NCBI RefSeq assembly: GCF_036323735.1 | Contig: NC_086036.1 | Location: forward strand, 42,779,550-42,843,549 | Length of the DNA: 64,000 nucleotides | From: Rattus norvegicus | Taxonomy: Eukaryota; Chordata; Mammalia; Rodentia; Muridae | Reading direction: 5' to 3' | Shown: one piece after another, positions 46,899 through 60,180 of the stretch | Layout of the letters: every line of letters begins with the position of its first letter | Position numbering within the stretch: the first letter of the stretch is position 1 | Notes under the pieces: generated by a model | Seen by the model: the letters and a program-made list of their open reading frames with translations, nothing else | Databases searched by the model: none | Told to the model about the DNA's origin: nothing | Made by a program: the position numbers and the translations under genes

Positions 46899-47008
46899 AC
46901 TCTCTCTCTCTCTCTCTTTCAAATATATATATCGATATCTATATAGATAGATAGATAGATAGATAGATATAGATGTAGATGTAGATATAGATATAGATAT
47001 AGATGTAA
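46899..47008. repeat. CT/AT/GATA compound microsatellite, unit 4
   Basis: Same layout, with a 'tatatatcgatatc' variant that is shared with unit 5. Confidence 0.93.
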
Positions 47009-48221
47009 CACAATGTGTGTTAGTATATACCTAACATACTTATATACATAATCTCCATGAGCACTATTCTTGTCAACTCTAGCAGAACCCATTCGTTCAT
47101 ATTCAAAATAGGGCAGCTTCCAAGTACATTTAGCAACCTGGTTTATCAGTTTTCGCTAAGACAGGGCAACTTTTCTCCTATTAACTCAGTGAGTGGAATG
47201 GCTCCCTTAGTCAGGAAACAGAGTCAGAGACAGTCCCTGCTCCCACTACTAAGGCTTCACAGGAAGATGAAGCTACACAAGTGTTGCAAGGTCCTGCGGG
47301 TCCATGTCAGTCCAGTGTAGGCTACCAGGTCCCCATGCAGGATCTCTGGTGGACATTTCAGTCCCTGTATCCTATGGGCTTCTTTGACTGGATATTCCCC
47401 CCAGTCCTGTGGTGTGCTCTACCTCTCAGCTCAAAGAAAATTTCCTCCAAATTTTCTACAATGTTTTTCTAGCTCTACCTAATGTATGACTGTGTGTCTT
47501 TGTACTTGTTCCATCACTTTCTAAGTGAGGCTTTTCTGATGACAATTGTGTTAGCAATAATCTCCGAGTATACCAGAATATTACTAGAAATCCTTTCATT
47601 TGCATTTTTCTATTCCCTTTTTTCTTTCATGTCTCTGTGCATCTATGTCGATGGGTGGTCCAGTCTCTGGTTCTGGGTGCCTTAGGCATTGCGAGGTGTA
47701 GACATACTCCCATGTAATGGGGCTCAAATGTGTCAAGGCATTGGTTAGACCCTTTAGAAATTTGTTTCTTTTACTACAGTACATGATATAGGCTGTACAA
47801 AATGTAGATGAAACGTTTTCTTGCTGGGCTCATATCCTAATCTGTCCACTGAAAGTCTTTCTGGTTACATGAGAAGTCTCAATATCCCCAAATTCTAGGA
47901 ATCTAAGCTGGGATCGCCTCTCATAGATTCCTAAGAGTTTCCATTTCACTAGGATTCCAGCTTGTCCCAGAGATACCCCCAATTCTGATTTATTCTCCCA
48001 ACCCTCTCTCCCAATTGGATCCTCCATTTTCTTTCCCTACCCTTCATTTAGACCCCTCCTCTACCTACCTCCCACCCCAATACGCCCAAATCGATGTTGA
48101 TTTTCTTTCCCCTTCAGGGTGTGATGCATGTACCTCCTTCTTGGGGCCTCTTATTACTTAGGTTCTCTTTGTCTGTGTCTTTCTCTGTGTCAAGTAGTAG
48201 CATACTTGTTCTTTATTTTAA

Positions 48222-48665
48222 AATTAATTTCCACATTTAAGTGAATATATTATATTTGTTTCCAATTCCATTCATTTGCCAGAATAGAACCAGATGTTGC
48301 TTTTAACAGCTGAAGAATACCCAAGTGTGTAAAGGTAAAATATTTCCTTTGTCCATTCTTCAATTGAAGAACTTTACGTTGTTTCTAGCCATTAACGAAA
48401 AAGATTGTATGATGATAGTTTAGCATGTTAACAGCTAGTATGTATTTTTTTCTACAAGCCCAAAGTGTTCACTTCCAAAGTTGTTGTTCAATTTTGCACT
48501 TCCACCAACAATAGAAAAGTGTTCCCTTTGCTTTAGCCATTCTGACAGGTAAGATAGAATCACAGTCATTTTATTTATTTCCCTGATGACTAAGGATGTT
48601 GAACGTTTGTCTTAGTGCATTTAAGCGAGAACATTCTGTTGAGAATCCTGTTTAGATCGGTATTG
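48222..48665 (-). mobile_element. Old L1 ORF2 3'-end fragment, unit 4
   Basis: As in unit 3. Confidence 0.75.
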
Positions 48666-50707
48666 TTGGTCCATGTCCACCCAGCATGTCCACTGCAGAG
48701 GCATAGCATGGAGACTTTGACTGTGCTTATCCCAGAGAGCTTGCCTTGAGACAATGGATGCTCCAGGAGTGAAAAATGCATTCTGAGATGAGAGATAGCC
48801 AAAGCTGGGATTCCTTGCCTTTCAGGCATCTAGTTGCCCCTTGAAAATTCTGCATGTTTCCAATGGGGGAAAAAAAGCCATAAACACTGACCTTACTACA
48901 GAACCTTTGACTTACAATGGTGTCAGGTTGGTTAGATATGCATGTCCTTCTGTGACACAAACATTGTGGGATTAATCAACAGATGTCTGACTGGACTTAA
49001 GACTCATTCTCTGAGTTGGACCTATACCCCACATGGCATTGCTGACCAAGAGCCTGAGACTAGATAGTTCAGGGACATGGGGAATATCTGAATAGGACTG
49101 TTCTACAAGAGAAAGATAAAAAAGTGATTCCTTAGGAACTGTTGGGCTCATAGACCAGTGCCTTCCTCAGCCTACTTCAGAGAAGCTTCAAGCAGATCAC
49201 AAGACATACTGAGACCCATAAACAGAATTTATGTAGAGTGAGTCAACTAGGAGCACTCAGTCCTAACCTGGAGAAGTGTCTTCATGCACCCATCCTCCAC
49301 ACAGGATGATCTCCACTTGATAACCCTTTGCAATTGAAAGTTCAGATTTGGCTATGAGAATCTCCAGGTAAACAAACTTCTCTTTAGTGCAGTCCTCCTG
49401 TTCAGCAAGAAATGGCTAACAGAAAACGAACCCATTTATATCTATGAATGAGGCTCCTGGTTCATAATGTCCTACCAGGACTTTGTGTAATTTAACTTTC
49501 ATATTTCACTATTATTTATATAGAGCCTTTTTCTCTTTTGTGTCTGCATGACCTTTGTGTATCTGCTCTGGATTCCATGTTATTGTTTTTAAGGGATTTT
49601 ATGCTCATTCTTAGCCCTGGAGAAGGGGATTCTGAAATCTTCACACTTTCTGCAATGCTGACTGCAGCTGCTGTTTCCTGGGGAGGGAGAATCATGTTCG
49701 TCTGAGGGTGTGACCAGGGGTGGACTGACTGTATTCGTGCACTCAGTCAGTGGACACATACCTATTCCTACATGATCCACATTACTTGAATGCAGAGAGT
49801 GAATAAAATAGGAATATGTTATCAAATATTATCATAAATAAGTTAATAAGAATAATTCATTTAATTAATTAATTAATACCAGAAGGGAGTCTGGTCAGCA
49901 AGGCATGCTATGAGTAGATGGATGTGATGAGGGGTGGATACAATCAAAATGCTTTATATACTTTTCGAAAGTGCTTTCTTCATTTGAAAAACACCTTCCT
50001 ACCCATTAAAACCCATTTTCCCAACTTTCAGCTCTCTGCCTGCGTAGATGTCTTCATTACGGAAATTCTTGCCTAATTCTAGACTAGTATTTGGCTTCAT
50101 GGCTTTGAACAGTACCTTTGCTATTCCATAGCATGTGGTAGCACAAACTATAATTAATCAGTTCATCTACAGGAGACCACTTATCCAGTTTGGATTTCCC
50201 ATTTCAATTCTTTGGGTGATTTTGATACATCGTTACAGGAACTAAGTCAAATTAGTTGCCTTTATGGTTTGAAGAAATGCCGAATATTCCTGAAAGTAGG
50301 TAAGGCATTCCACAGGTGCCTTAGAAATGCGCCATGATTCTCTGATTCCCCATGCTCGCCAACCCTGGGAATATCTGGGTGTACAATATAGCGACTTCCA
50401 TGTGGATTGAATTGTTAACCACTGGACAAAAGTGGTACCATTTCTCAGGTTTAGTTTGAAGTTTACTGCCAGGTAATGTTGAACATTATTACATCTGATT
50501 TATTAGTGATGTGTAAAGTTCTATAGAAAAAAGACTATGTAGGACCTTTTATAATTTAAGCATGTCACTTAATTGTTTTCAAATGCTTATGTTCATCTTT
50601 TTAAAATTATTTTTTGTACCTTATACAACTTGGAATGTTCATAATTTTCAGACGTTTTCTATCATTTGTAGACAGCATTTTAGACTATGTAAACCAAATA
50701 CTAACAA

Positions 50708-50713
50708 TTTATT
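50708..50713 (-). promoter_or_regulatory. Polyadenylation signal AATAAA, gene copy 5
   Basis: Same relative position as in the other copies. Confidence 0.6.
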
Positions 50714-51190
50714 AAAACCAATAATTAAAATAAACACAACATTGAAAACATCAGAAGGAATAAAAAGGAGCAATACTTAAACAGAACATTGAATACATCA
50801 GAAGGAGTAAAAAGGCTATTTCTCAGGGGAGGGAAGTCTGGCTGTGGGATTGGAACTGCTGCTGGATTGAAATCAGCAGCTGATCGTGAGTTACAGGAAC
50901 AATAGCTCAGATATAGCACAGAGTGCAATTGATGAGCAGAGGTGACAGTGCCATCCTCTAAATAGGTAGGCCCACTATAACAAGCAGGACATGACTGAAA
51001 GATACCTCGTATGTACAGACATACTGAGAAACAGCTTCCACAGCTGCTATCCTGTGTGCTGTCTGGGCTGCTGCCGCCACATCTGTCTACAGGGACTCAT
51101 GCATCACAGAAACTTCTGGGGGTTTCTGTGCCCAGCAGCTCTGGTGCACAAGTTCGTTGTGGCTTCAGAGTGGCTCTTTCCCCTGCTGAT

Positions 51191-52107
51191 TTACACCCAC
51201 TCAATGTGCAGATCTGAGGCAGTGTGTCTCCCCAGATCTGAGTCTTCCTCATCCTTGGTTTGTGAATCCTTGGCATGTTCTTCCTGCAACTGGGTCAGGA
51301 GCCTCTTGACGCGGACACTAAGATCAGAGTGTGGCATGCACACACTCAAGTAGGCCTTCAGGTATTTCAGAGGCAACAGGTCTGCTGGGTCACAAAAGTC
51401 CTCAGGATTCGTGTCCATCCATGTTTCCAGGAAGCTACAGAGGGTGTTCTTTACTTGTTCATCCGCTTTAGAATAAGGTTTGAAGTAAGCATACCTAGAA
51501 AAGACCAAAGAGTATGTCACCTCTAAAGTCCCAGTCCCCTCACCTAATACTGTCACTTCTGGCTGCTCTCAGATATATTTGTTCAGATGTACACAATAGG
51601 TGCTTTCCATGTATCTGTGCCAAAGATGAACACAGGTGTCTGTATCCAGACCTCTCCTTGGTCACATGGTTTTCTGCATTGTCTTTCATGGATCTCTACT
51701 TTGGACACATCTCTACTGCTACTCCAATATTTCTAGTACCTCCTTTATGTATGAGAGAATTGCATTCACTAAGGCCTCAGAAATATTGCCAGAATGGTAA
51801 AGAGCTTTTCAAAGGTAGAGGGGTTGGTTACAACCATTTTAGGGTCTCAGCTCTGGACAGCCCAATCCCTTGAACCAAGCATGGGAGAAGGAATTACTTA
51901 AAGCATGCTAATGGGTTCTGACAATTATGTAGACAAGAAACAGATGGAGACAGAGACAGAGACTGAAACTTAGACAGAGCCAGAGCCTGAGATAGAGACA
52001 AGAGATAGAGAGTGAGACAGAGAGGGAGAGGAAGAAGAAACGGAGAGGGAAACAGAAGAGAAAGGAAGATGGGGATGGAGATGAGGGAGAGGGAGAGGGA
52101 GAGCCAT

Positions 52108-52174
<67 letters not shown>

Positions 52175-52820
52175 GAGAGATACATACAAACATATAGAGA
52201 CTTGAAGGGCATAAAGGGAGAGGACCAGAGAGACAAGGTGAGAGAGACAGAGTAGGGCAGATGGGAATTCCTGAAACCAACAGGAGGGTCAGAAATGATG
52301 GACGTGGAGATGGGCACTCACCTCACAAAAACCAGGTCCAACACCTGTAGGGGGGTGGCAAAATATCTGTATGTAGACAGAAAAGCAAGGACTGAGAAGG
52401 GGTCCCATTCCTTCAGAGAAGGCACCAGGGTGTTCATCTGCTCAACCACAGCCTTTGCCCTGGAGCAGGCCTCTCTCTGGGACTCCATCTGGTCGTGTTG
52501 GGCGGAAGCATTCTCCACCTGAAGAGAGATTAAAGTTGAAGGTTCAAACTGGCTCAGATCTGCACCCTTCTGAATGGTTCTCCTCATCCAAGTTTACCTG
52601 AATTATCTCAATGCCAAACCCACAGAGAAAAGAGAGCACTTACCTGGTCTGTGTGTTCCTGACCTTGGCTGGCCTTGGTCAAATTTGTTCCCTTTCGCGA
52701 AAAGGGCCACAGGCGTTGAAAGCAAGAGTGAATCCTCTGCCTCCAGACACCATCATGGCCTTCCCCGTTGTGTCTCCTGAGGCCTGAGCCTCGAGTAGTC
52801 CGAAGACAGCAAGAAAACAT
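51191..52820 (-). CDS. RalGDS-like RasGEF_N-only protein, copy 5 (225 aa)
   Basis: Exons 52644-52820, 52322-52518 and 51191-51494, with introns of 125 and 827 bp. The frame is open. This is the most divergent protein of the set: G19 as in copies 3, 4 and 6, F129 as in copies 1 and 2, and two private changes, E135A in the RasGEF_N region and P220L in the tail. Exon 1 has silent changes around 'WPFSRKG' (bases near 52,697-52,705). All splice dinucleotides are kept. Confidence 0.77.
52114..52180. repeat. (GA)n tract in intron 2, unit 5
   Basis: Orthologous GA run with a length different from the other units. Confidence 0.95.
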
Positions 52821-53484
52821 CCTGCCCTCTCTACTGTCTCTGACAAGTGAGCCTGTAGGCCTTGCTCTAACCAGCAGGTTGCCTGGTTACCAAGGTTCTG
52901 CATTGTGAGGTCTACTTCATGAGGGTGGTTCCATTACTGTAGCTCTTTGACCAGGACATTCCTTAAAGCCTCCATGTCCCCTTCCATTTCCTAGGTGCAC
53001 AAATAAACTCAGGAATACATGTGTTTCCCACTGCGCTGTCCCCAGAGATATCTTAATACAGCCAGCACCTCAGCTGTGCAGTCTCAGTCCCTACTGTGGA
53101 GCTGCATCTGTGAGCATGATCATAAATTCAGCCCTACGTATCCCCATCTACCATGAACATACCCTAGGCCTTTTTCCTTGCCTTTATGTGACCTTGTATG
53201 TGTTCTGTGTGGAAGGAGACCATATGCATGCTTGTGACAGGCAGTAGCCCCACAATGTGAGTGTGCTTGCATAGGAATTTTTTTTCCCAAGATCAGTTTC
53301 AACCACCATGGTCATCTTAGGTCTTAAACCCACAAGTTTATATCACTTTGTAAACAGCCGACTGAGGCACATCCACCATCGTATAAGATGGCACCCTAAC
53401 ACTCTTTCAAAGTGGATTCATCCTCCATTGCTTTGTCTTTCAATTCCTACTGGTGTCCTTGATCTAATCCTCTCCAGTGATTGA

Positions 53485-53486
53485 TA

Positions 53487-53523
<37 letters not shown>

Positions 53524-53592
53524 CGATATCTATATAGATAGATAGATATAGATGTAGATGTAGATATAGATATAGATATAGATATAGATGTA
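53485..53592. repeat. CT/AT/GATA compound microsatellite, unit 5
   Basis: The longest CT run of the six units, with a shorter GATA part. Confidence 0.93.
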
Positions 53593-54809
53593 ACACAAGG
53601 TGTGTTACTATATACCTAACATACTTATATACATAATCTCCATGAGCACTATTCTTGTCAACTCTAGCAGAACCCATTCGTTCATATTCAAAATAGGGCA
53701 GCTTCCAAGTACATTTAGCAACCTGGTTTATCAGTTTTCACTAAGACAGGGCAACTTTTCTCCTATTAACTCAGTGAGTGGAATGGCTCCCTTAGTCAGG
53801 AAACAGAGTCAGAGACAGTCCCTGCTCCCACTACTAAGGCTTCACAGGAAGATGAAGCTACACAAGTGTTGCAAGGTCCTGCGGGTCCATGTCAGTCCAG
53901 TGTAGGCTACCAGGTCCCCATGCAGGATCTCTGGTGGACATTTCACTCCCTGTATCCTGTGGGCTTCTTTGACTGGATATTCCCCCCAGTCCTGTGGTGT
54001 GCTCTACCTCTCAGCTCAAAGAAAATTTCCTCCAAATTTTCTACAATGTTTTTCTAGCTCTACCTAATGTATGACTGTGTGTCTTTGTACTTGTTCCATC
54101 TCTTTCTAAGTGAGGCTTTTCTGATGAAAATTGTGTTAGCAATAATCTCCGAGTATACCAGAATATTACTAGAAATCCTTTCATTGGCATTTTTTCTATT
54201 CCCTTTTTTCTTTCATGTCTCTGTGTGCATCTATGTCGATGGGTGGTCCAGTCTCTGGTTCTGGGTGCCTTAGGCATTGCGAGGTGTAGACATACTCCCA
54301 TTTAATGGGGCTCAAATGTGTCAAGGCATTGGTTAGACCCTTTAGAAATTTGTTTCTTTTACTACAGTACATGATATAGGCTGTACAAAATGTAGATGAA
54401 ACGTTTTCTTGCTGGGCTGATATCCTAATCTGTCCACTGAAAGTCTTTCTGGTTACATGAGAAGTCTCAATATCCCCAAATTCTAGGAATCTAAGCTGGG
54501 ATCGCCTCTCATAGATTCCTAAGAGTTTCCATTTCACTAGGATTCCAGCTTGTCCCAGAGATACCCCCAATTCTGATTTATTCTCCCAACCCTCTCTCCC
54601 AATTGGATCCTCCATTTTCTTTCTCTACCCTTCATTTAGACCACTCCTCTACCTACCTCCCACCCCAATACGCCCAAATCGATGTTGATTTTCTTTCCCC
54701 TTCAGGGTGTGATGCATGTACCTCCTTCTTGGGGCCTCTTATTACTTAGGTTCTCTTTGTCTGTGTCTTTCTCTGTGTCAAGTAGTAGCATACTTGTTCT
54801 TTATTTTAA

Positions 54810-55253
54810 AATTAATTTCCACATTTAAGTGAATATATTATATTTGTTTCCAATTCCATTCATTTGCCAGAATAGAACCAGATGTTGCTTTTAACAGCTG
54901 AAGAATACCCAAGTGTGTAAAGGTAAAATATTTCCTTTGTCCATTCTTCAATTGAAGAACTTTACGTTGTTTCTAGCCATTAACGAAAAAGATTGTATGA
55001 TGATAGTTTAGCATGTTAACAGCTAGTATGTATTTTTTTCTACAAGCCCAAAGTGTTCACTTCCAAAGTTGTTGTTCAATTTTGCACTTCCACCAACAAT
55101 AGAAAAGTGTTCCCTTTGCTTTAGCCATTCTGACAGGTAAGATAGAATCACAGTCATTTTATTTATTTCCCTGATGACTAAGGATGTTGAACGTTTGTCT
55201 TAGTGCATTTAAGCGAGAACATTCTGCTGAGAATCCTGTTTAGATCGGTATTG
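54810..55253 (-). mobile_element. Old L1 ORF2 3'-end fragment, unit 5
   Basis: As in unit 3, with one substitution ('attctgctgag') shared only with unit 6. Confidence 0.75.
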
Positions 55254-57295
55254 TTGGTCCATGTCCACCCAGCATGTCCACTGCAGAGGCATAGCATGGA
55301 GACTTTGACTGTGCTTATCCCAGAGAGCTTGCCTTGAGACAATGGATGCTCCAGGAGTGAAAAATGCATTCTGAGATGGGAGATAGCCAAAGCTGGGATT
55401 CCTTGCCTTTCAGGCATCTAGTTGCCCCTTGAAAATTCTGCATGTTTCCAATGGGGGAAAAAAAGCCATAAACACTGACCTTACTACAGAACCTTTGACT
55501 TACAATGGTGTCAGGTTGGTTAGATATGCATGTCCTTCTGTGACACAAACATTGTGGGATTAATCAACAGATGTCTGACTGGACTTAAGACTCATTCTCT
55601 GAGTTGGACCTATACCCCACATGGCATTGCTGACCAAGAGCCTGAGACTAGATAGTTCAGGGACATGGGGAATATCTGAATAGGACTGTTCTACAAGAGA
55701 AAGATAAAAAAGTGATTCCTTAGGAACTGTTGGGCTCATAGACCAGTGCCTTCCTCAGCCTACTTCAGAGAAGCTTCAAGCAGATCACAAGACATACTGA
55801 GACCCATAAACAGAATTTATGTAGAGTGAGTCAACTAGGAGCACTCAGTCCTAACCTGGAGAAGTGTCTTCATGCACCCATCCTCCACACAGGATGATCT
55901 CCACTTGATAACCCTTTGCAATTGAAAGTTCAGATTTGGCTATGAGAATCTCCAGGTAAACAAACTTCTCTTTAGTGCAGTCCTCCTGTTCAGCAAGAAA
56001 TGGCTAACAGAAAACGAACCCATTTATATCTATGAATGAGGCTCCTGGTTCATAATGTCCTACCAGGACTTTGTGTAATTTAACTTTCATATTTCACTAT
56101 TATTTATATAGAGCCTTTTTCTCTTTTGTGTCTGCATGACCTTTGTGTATCTGCTCTGGATTCCATGTTATTGTTTTTAAGGGATTTTATGCTCATTCTT
56201 AGCCCTGGAGAAGGGGATTCTGAAATCTTCACACTTTCTGCAATGCTGACTGCAGCTGCTGTTTCCTGGGGAGGGAGAATCATGTTCGTCTGAGGGTGTG
56301 ACCAGGGGTGGACTGACTGTATTCGTGCACTCAGTCAGTGGACACATACCTATTCCTACATGATCCACATTACTTGAATGCAGAGAGTGAATAAAATAGG
56401 AATATGTTATCAAATATTATCATAAATAAGTTAATAAGAATAATTCATTTAATTAATTAATTAATACCAGAAGGGAGTCTGGTCAGCAAGGCATGCTATG
56501 AGTAGATGGATGTGATGAGGGGTGGATACAATCAAAATGCTTTATATACTTTTCGAAAGTGCTTTCTTCATTTGAAAAACACCTTCCTACCCATTAAAAC
56601 CCATTTTCCCAACTTTCAGCTCTCTGCCTGCGTAGATGTCTTCATTACGGAAATTCTTGCCTAATTCTAGACTAGTATTTGGCTTCATGGCTTTGAACAG
56701 TACCTTTGCTATTCCATAGCATGAGGTAGCACAAACTATAATTAATCAGTTCATCTACAGGAGACCACTTATCCAGTTTGGATTTCCCATTTCAATTCTT
56801 TGGGTGATTTTGATACATCGTTACAGGAACTAAGTCAAATTAGTTGCCTTTATGGTTTGAAGAAATGCCGAATATTCCTGAAAGTAGGTAAGGCATTCCA
56901 CAGGTGCCTTAGAAATGCGCCATGATTCTCTGATTCCCCATGCTCGCCAACCCTGGGAATATCTGGGTGTACAATATAGCGACTTCCATGTGGATTGAAT
57001 TGTTAACCACTGGACAAAAGTGGTACCATTTCTCAGGTTTAGTTTGAAGTTTACTGCCAGGTAATGTTGAACATTATTACATCTGATTTATTAGTGATGT
57101 GTAAAGTTCTATAGAAAAAAGACTATGTAGGACCTTTTATAATTTAAGCATGTCACTTAATTGTTTTCAAATGCTTATGTTCATCTTTTTAAAATTATTT
57201 TTTGTACCTTATACAACTTGGAATGTTCATAATTTTCAGACGTTTTCTATCATTTGTAGACAGCATTTTAGACTATGTAAACCAAATACTAACAA

Positions 57296-57301
57296 TTTAT
57301 T
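57296..57301 (-). promoter_or_regulatory. Polyadenylation signal AATAAA, gene copy 6
   Basis: Same relative position as in the other copies. Confidence 0.6.
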
Positions 57302-57778
57302 AAAACCAATAATTAAAATAAACACAACATTGAAAACATCAGAAGGAATAAAAAGGAGCAATACTTAAACAGAACATTGAATACATCAGAAGGAGTAAAA
57401 AGGCTATTTCTCAGGGGAGGGAAGTCTGGCTGTGGGATTGGAACTGCTGCTGGATTGAAATCAGCAGCTGATCGTGAGTTACAGGAACAATAGCTCAGAT
57501 ATAGCACAGAGTGCAATTGATGAGCAGAGGTGACAGTGCCATCCTCTAAATAGGTAGGCCCACTATAACAAGCAGGACATGACTGAAAGATACCTCGTAT
57601 GTACAGACATACTGAGAAACAGCTTCCACAGCTGCTATCCTGTGTGCTGTCTGGGCTGCTGCCGCCACATCTGTCTACAGGGACTCATGCATCACAGAAC
57701 CTTCTGGGGGTTTTTGTGCCCAGCAGCTCTGGTGCACAAGTTCATTCTGGCTCCAGAGTGGCTCTTTCCCCTGCTGAT

Positions 57779-58695
57779 TTACACCCACTCAATGTGCGGA
57801 TCTGAGGCAGTGTGTCTCCCCAGATCTGAGTCTTCCTCATCCTTGGTTTGTGAATCCTTGGCATGTTCTTCCTGCAACTGGGTCAGGAGCCTCTTGACGC
57901 GGACACTAAGATCAGAGTGTGGCATGCACACACTCAAGTAGGCCTTCAGGTATTTCAGAGGCAACAGGTCTGCTGGGTCACAAAAGTCCTCAGGATTCGT
58001 GTCCATCCATGTTTCCAGGAAGCTACAGAGGGTGTTCTTTACTTGTTCATCCTCTTTAGAATAAGGTTTGATGTAAGCATACCTAGAAAAGACCAAAGAG
58101 TATGTCACCTCTAAAGTCCCAGTCCCCTCACCTAATACTGTCACTTCTGGCTGCTCTCAGATATATTTGTTCAGATGTACACAATAGGTGCTTTCCATGT
58201 ATCTGTGCCAAAGATGAACACAGGTGTCTGTATCCAGACCTCTCCTTGGTCACATGATTTCCTGCATTGTCTTTCATGGATCTCTACTTTGGACACATCT
58301 CTACTGCTACTCCAATATTTCTAGTACCTCCTTTATGTATGAGAGAATTGCATTCACTAAGGCCTCAGAAATATTGCCAGAATGGTAAAGAGCTTTTCAA
58401 AGGTAGAGGGGTTGGTTACAACCATTTTAGGGTCTCAGCTCTGGACAGCCCAATCCCTTGAACCAAGCATGGGAGAAGGAATTACTTAAAGCATGCTAAT
58501 GGGTTCTGACAATTATGTAGACAAGAAAAAGATGGAGACAGAGACAGAGACTGAAACTTAGACAGAGCCAGAGCCTGAGATAGAGACAAGAGATAGAGAG
58601 TGAGACAGAGAGGGAGAGGAAGAAGAAACGGAGAGGGAAACAGAAGAGAAAGGAAGATGGGGATGGAGATGAGGGAGAGGGAGAGGGAGAGCCAT

Positions 58696-58768
<73 letters not shown>

Positions 58769-59414
58769 GAGAGACACATACAAACATATAGAGACTTGAA
58801 GGGCATAAAGGGAGAGGACCAGAGAGACAAGGTGAGAGAGACAGAGTAGGGCAGATGGGAATTCCTGAAACCAACAGGAGGGTCAGAAATGATGGACGTG
58901 GAGATGGGCACTCACCTCACAAAAACCAGGTCCAACACCTGTAGGGGGGTGGCAAAATATCTGTATGTAGACAGAAAAGCAAGGACTGAGAAGGGGTCCC
59001 ATTCCTTCAGAGAAGGCACCAGGGTGTTCATCTGCTCAACCACAGCCTTTGCCCTGGAGCAGGCCTCTCTCTGGGACTCCATCTGGTCGTGTTGGGCGGA
59101 AGCATTCTCCACCTGAAGAGAGATTAAAGTTGAAGGTTCAAACTGGCTCAGATCTGCACCCTTCTGAATGGTTCTCCTCATCCAAGTTTACCTGAATTAT
59201 CTCAATGCCAAACCCACAGAGAAAAGAGAGCACTTACCTGGTCTGTGTGTTCCTGTCCTTGGCTGGCCTTGGTCAAATTTGTTCCCTTTCGGGAAAATGG
59301 CCACAGGCGTTGAAAGCAAGAGTGAATCCTCTGCCTCCAGACACCATCATGGCCTTCCCCGTTGTGTCTCCTGAGGCCTGAGCCTCGAGTAGTCCGAAGA
59401 CAGCAAGAAAACAT
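57779..59414 (-). CDS. RalGDS-like RasGEF_N-only protein, copy 6 (225 aa)
   Basis: Exons 59238-59414, 58916-59112 and 57779-58082, with introns of 125 and 833 bp. The frame is open. The protein is identical to copies 3 and 4 (G19, I129), but the intron 2 acceptor tract is the unchanged version found in copies 1, 2 and 5. This is a small mosaic switch within about 15 bases of the exon boundary. Confidence 0.77.
58702..58774. repeat. (GA)n tract in intron 2, unit 6
   Basis: Orthologous GA run, longer than in units 3-5. Confidence 0.95.
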
Positions 59415-60081
59415 CCTGCCCTCTCTACTGTCTCTGACAAGTGAGCCTGTAGGCCTTGCTCTAACCAGCAGGTTGCCTGGTTACCAAGGTTCTGCATTGT
59501 GAGGTCTACTTCATGAGGGTGGTTCCATTACTGTAGCTCTTTGATCAGGACATTCCTTAAAGGCTCTCATGTCCCCTTCCATTTCCTAGGTGCACAAATA
59601 AACTCAGGAATACATGTGTTTCCCACTGCGCTGTCCCCAGAGATATCTTAATACAGCCAGCACCTCAGCTGTGCAGTCTCAGTCCCTACTGTGGAGCTGC
59701 ATCTGTGAGCATGATCATAAATTCAGCCCTACGTATCCCCATCTACCATGAACATACCCTAGGCCTTTTTCCTTGCCTTTATGTGACCTTGTATGTGTTC
59801 TGTGTGGAAGGAGACCATATGCATGCTTGTGACAGGCAGTAGCCCCACAATGTCAGTGTGCTTGCATAGGAATTTTTTTCCCCAGGATCAGTTTCCACCA
59901 CCATGGTCATCTTAGTTCTTAAACCCACAAGTTTATATCACTTTGTAAACAGCCGACTGAGGCACATCCACCATCGTATAAGATGGCACCCTAACACTCT
60001 TTCAAAGTGGATTCATCCTCCATTGCTTTGTCTTTCAATTCCTACTGGTGTCCTTGATCTAATCCTCTCCAGTGATTGATA

Positions 60082-60180
60082 CGCTCTCTCTCTCTCTTTC
60101 ATATATCTATATCTATATCTATATAGATAGATAGATGTAGATGTAGATGTAGATGTAGATATAGATATAGATATAGATGT
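60082..60180. repeat. CT/AT/GATA compound microsatellite, unit 6
   Basis: Same layout, with 'tatctatatctatatc' and additional 'gatgta' copies. Confidence 0.93.

Larger units (their letters stand above)
44089..50670. repeat. Tandem array unit 4 (6,582 bp)
   Basis: A head-to-tail copy. Its left part matches unit 3 most closely. Further right it shares a substitution with unit 6 but not unit 5 ('gggctcatatcc', near 47,830). Confidence 0.95.
50671..57258. repeat. Tandem array unit 5 (6,588 bp)
   Basis: A head-to-tail copy and the most mosaic unit. Near exon 3 and at its right end it matches units 1 and 2, whereas exon 1 and the middle match units 3-6. It also has private changes in the gene and its 3'UTR (for example 'agttcgttgtggcttcag' near 51,155). 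Confidence 0.95.
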
